From positions 1 to 48,885 of the forward strand of contig CAJULE010000017.1 of NCBI GenBank assembly GCA_910587445.1: a stretch of 48,885 nucleotides of DNA, read 5' to 3'. Below are positions 48,288 through 48,885 of the stretch, in pieces. The translations under genes were made by a program, and so were the position numbers. Each line of letters opens with the position of its first letter. Positions within the stretch are counted from its first letter, which is position 1. The DNA is from an uncultured Christensenellaceae bacterium. Lineage in GTDB: Bacteria; Bacillota; Clostridia; Christensenellales; Pumilibacteraceae. A model generated the notes under the pieces. That model made no database searches. It was not told where the DNA came from and saw only the letters and a program-made list of their open reading frames with translations.

Positions 48288-48637
48288 GTCATTCCGAGCG
48301 AAGTCGAGGAATCTATTCCGTAATAAAGCCTTCCCTTGAGAGGGAAGGTGTCGCGGCACAAAGCGAAGCGACTGCCGTGACGGATGAGTAGATTTTCTTT
48401 GTTGCGTCAAGCTTATCGACAAATCTTAAAGACCTTTCGACTGCGCTCAAGGTGACAGTGGCGCCTCATGTCATTTCGCTTTAGCCGAGCGCGGAGCGCG
48501 AATGTCACGGCGCGTGACCTTACTTTTATGTCATTTCGAGCGAAGTCGAGAAATCTATTCCGAAGTAAAGCCTTCCCTTGAGAGGGAAGGTGTCGCGGCA
48601 CAAAGCGTAGCGACTGCCGTGACGGATGAGTAGACAA
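48288..48637. repeat. Dispersed repeats A-C, G, H, A-C
   Basis: A (48288-48315), C (48326-48392), a CCTTTCGACTGCGCTCAAGG unit (about 48433-48454), a GCCGAGCGCGGAGCGCGAATG unit (48484-48515), A (48530-48558), C (48567-48634). The A-C pair is duplicated about 242 bases apart. Confidence 0.75.
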
Positions 48638-48681
48638 CTATAAAAAAGACTGTAGTTCCGTTTCCGTGAATTTTAACCTAT

Positions 48682-48885
48682 AAAAAGGATTCTTAAGGCT
48701 TTGCCTTAAGTCGTTTAAAGGAGAGGGAAAACTCGCCAAGGCTCTTGTACTCCGCTTCGCTTCGTGGCGTTCGTCGCTCCGCTCCTCGGCTGAAGGCGTT
48801 CGCTTCGCCTATAAGGCTCGCTCGGCTGAGTGAAAGGGAGAGGAACAGCCGAAAGTTCCTCTCCCTTCATCTTTTTCGCGCACCT
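48682..48885 (+). repeat. Composite stem-loop element D, copy 6, cut by the window end
   Basis: Hairpin 1 at 48692-48710 (CTTAAGGC / GCCTTAAG). A GGCGTTCGTCGCTCCGC-type piece follows. Hairpin 2 has arms 48836-48846 (GGGAGAGGAAC) and 48855-48865 (GTTCCTCTCCC), then TTCATCTTTTT and the beginning of a type-3 hairpin. This uninterrupted copy shows the original loop that F copy 2 invaded in D copy 3. Confidence 0.8.

Overview
The window reads as chromosomal DNA of a spore-forming, anaerobic Firmicute, most likely an uncultured gut Clostridia lineage. The evidence is a germination protease gene (gpr) divergent from rpsT as in Bacillus, a complete sodium/proton-pumping Rnf complex, a CdaA-type diadenylate cyclase, an ECF-type riboflavin transporter under an FMN riboswitch, and consensus TTGACA/TATAAT promoters with 17-bp spacers. 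Family-level placement cannot be made by reading alone. I saw no phage, transposase, CRISPR array, tRNA or rRNA gene.

Layout. 1-5400: a proline-rich membrane protein, cdaA followed by a 48-codon membrane microprotein where cdaR normally sits, a DUF1015 gene and an aspartokinase. 5495-8944: a small membrane protein, rpsT with a very long charged tail, gpr, murI and a leaderless DNA glycosylase. 9707-13484: a membrane protein, degV, and the apbE / NusG-II / Gx-transporter trio. 13506-19196: an amino-acid block (PLP aminotransferase, tyrS, yigZ, ilvE, metY). 19427-21149: two divergent small genes and a cytoplasmic subtilisin-like protease. 21692-28640: cysteine desulfurase and DUF3343, nth-obg, a NadD-YqeK-RsfS triple fusion, and a PAP2 phosphatase. 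28698-33973: FMN riboswitch-ribU, tsaE-yhbY-tsaB-rimI, and an alpha/beta hydrolase with a membrane-anchored MurF-like ligase. 35150-40799: an SDR reductase, a 1218-residue surface protein and a split TSUP permease. 41724-48111: rnfCDGEAB and a lipoprotein with an FMN-binding-like C-terminus.

How the genes connect. RibU imports flavin. The ApbE lipoprotein can attach FMN to RnfD and RnfG (both carry STGAT), and possibly to the lipoprotein at 47365 (TGAT). obg, nadD, yqeK and rsfS form the usual ribosome/NAD cluster, but the last three are one polypeptide. TsaE, TsaB and RimI sit in their usual t6A/ribosome-modification operon.

The most unusual content lies between genes. Much of the longer intergenic DNA is built from repeated stem-loop modules. 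Two families (called D and E here) have stems whose two arms change together from copy to copy, as expected if the folded form is maintained. A third (F) has arms that also vary together, and one copy sits inside the loop of a D hairpin. One E copy interrupts the rnf operon between rnfA and rnfB. Several E copies lie in 5' leaders with a shared 3' tail. I consider these repeats the best candidate for something undescribed, while noting that B/C/A-type repeats of similar look are common in gut Firmicutes.
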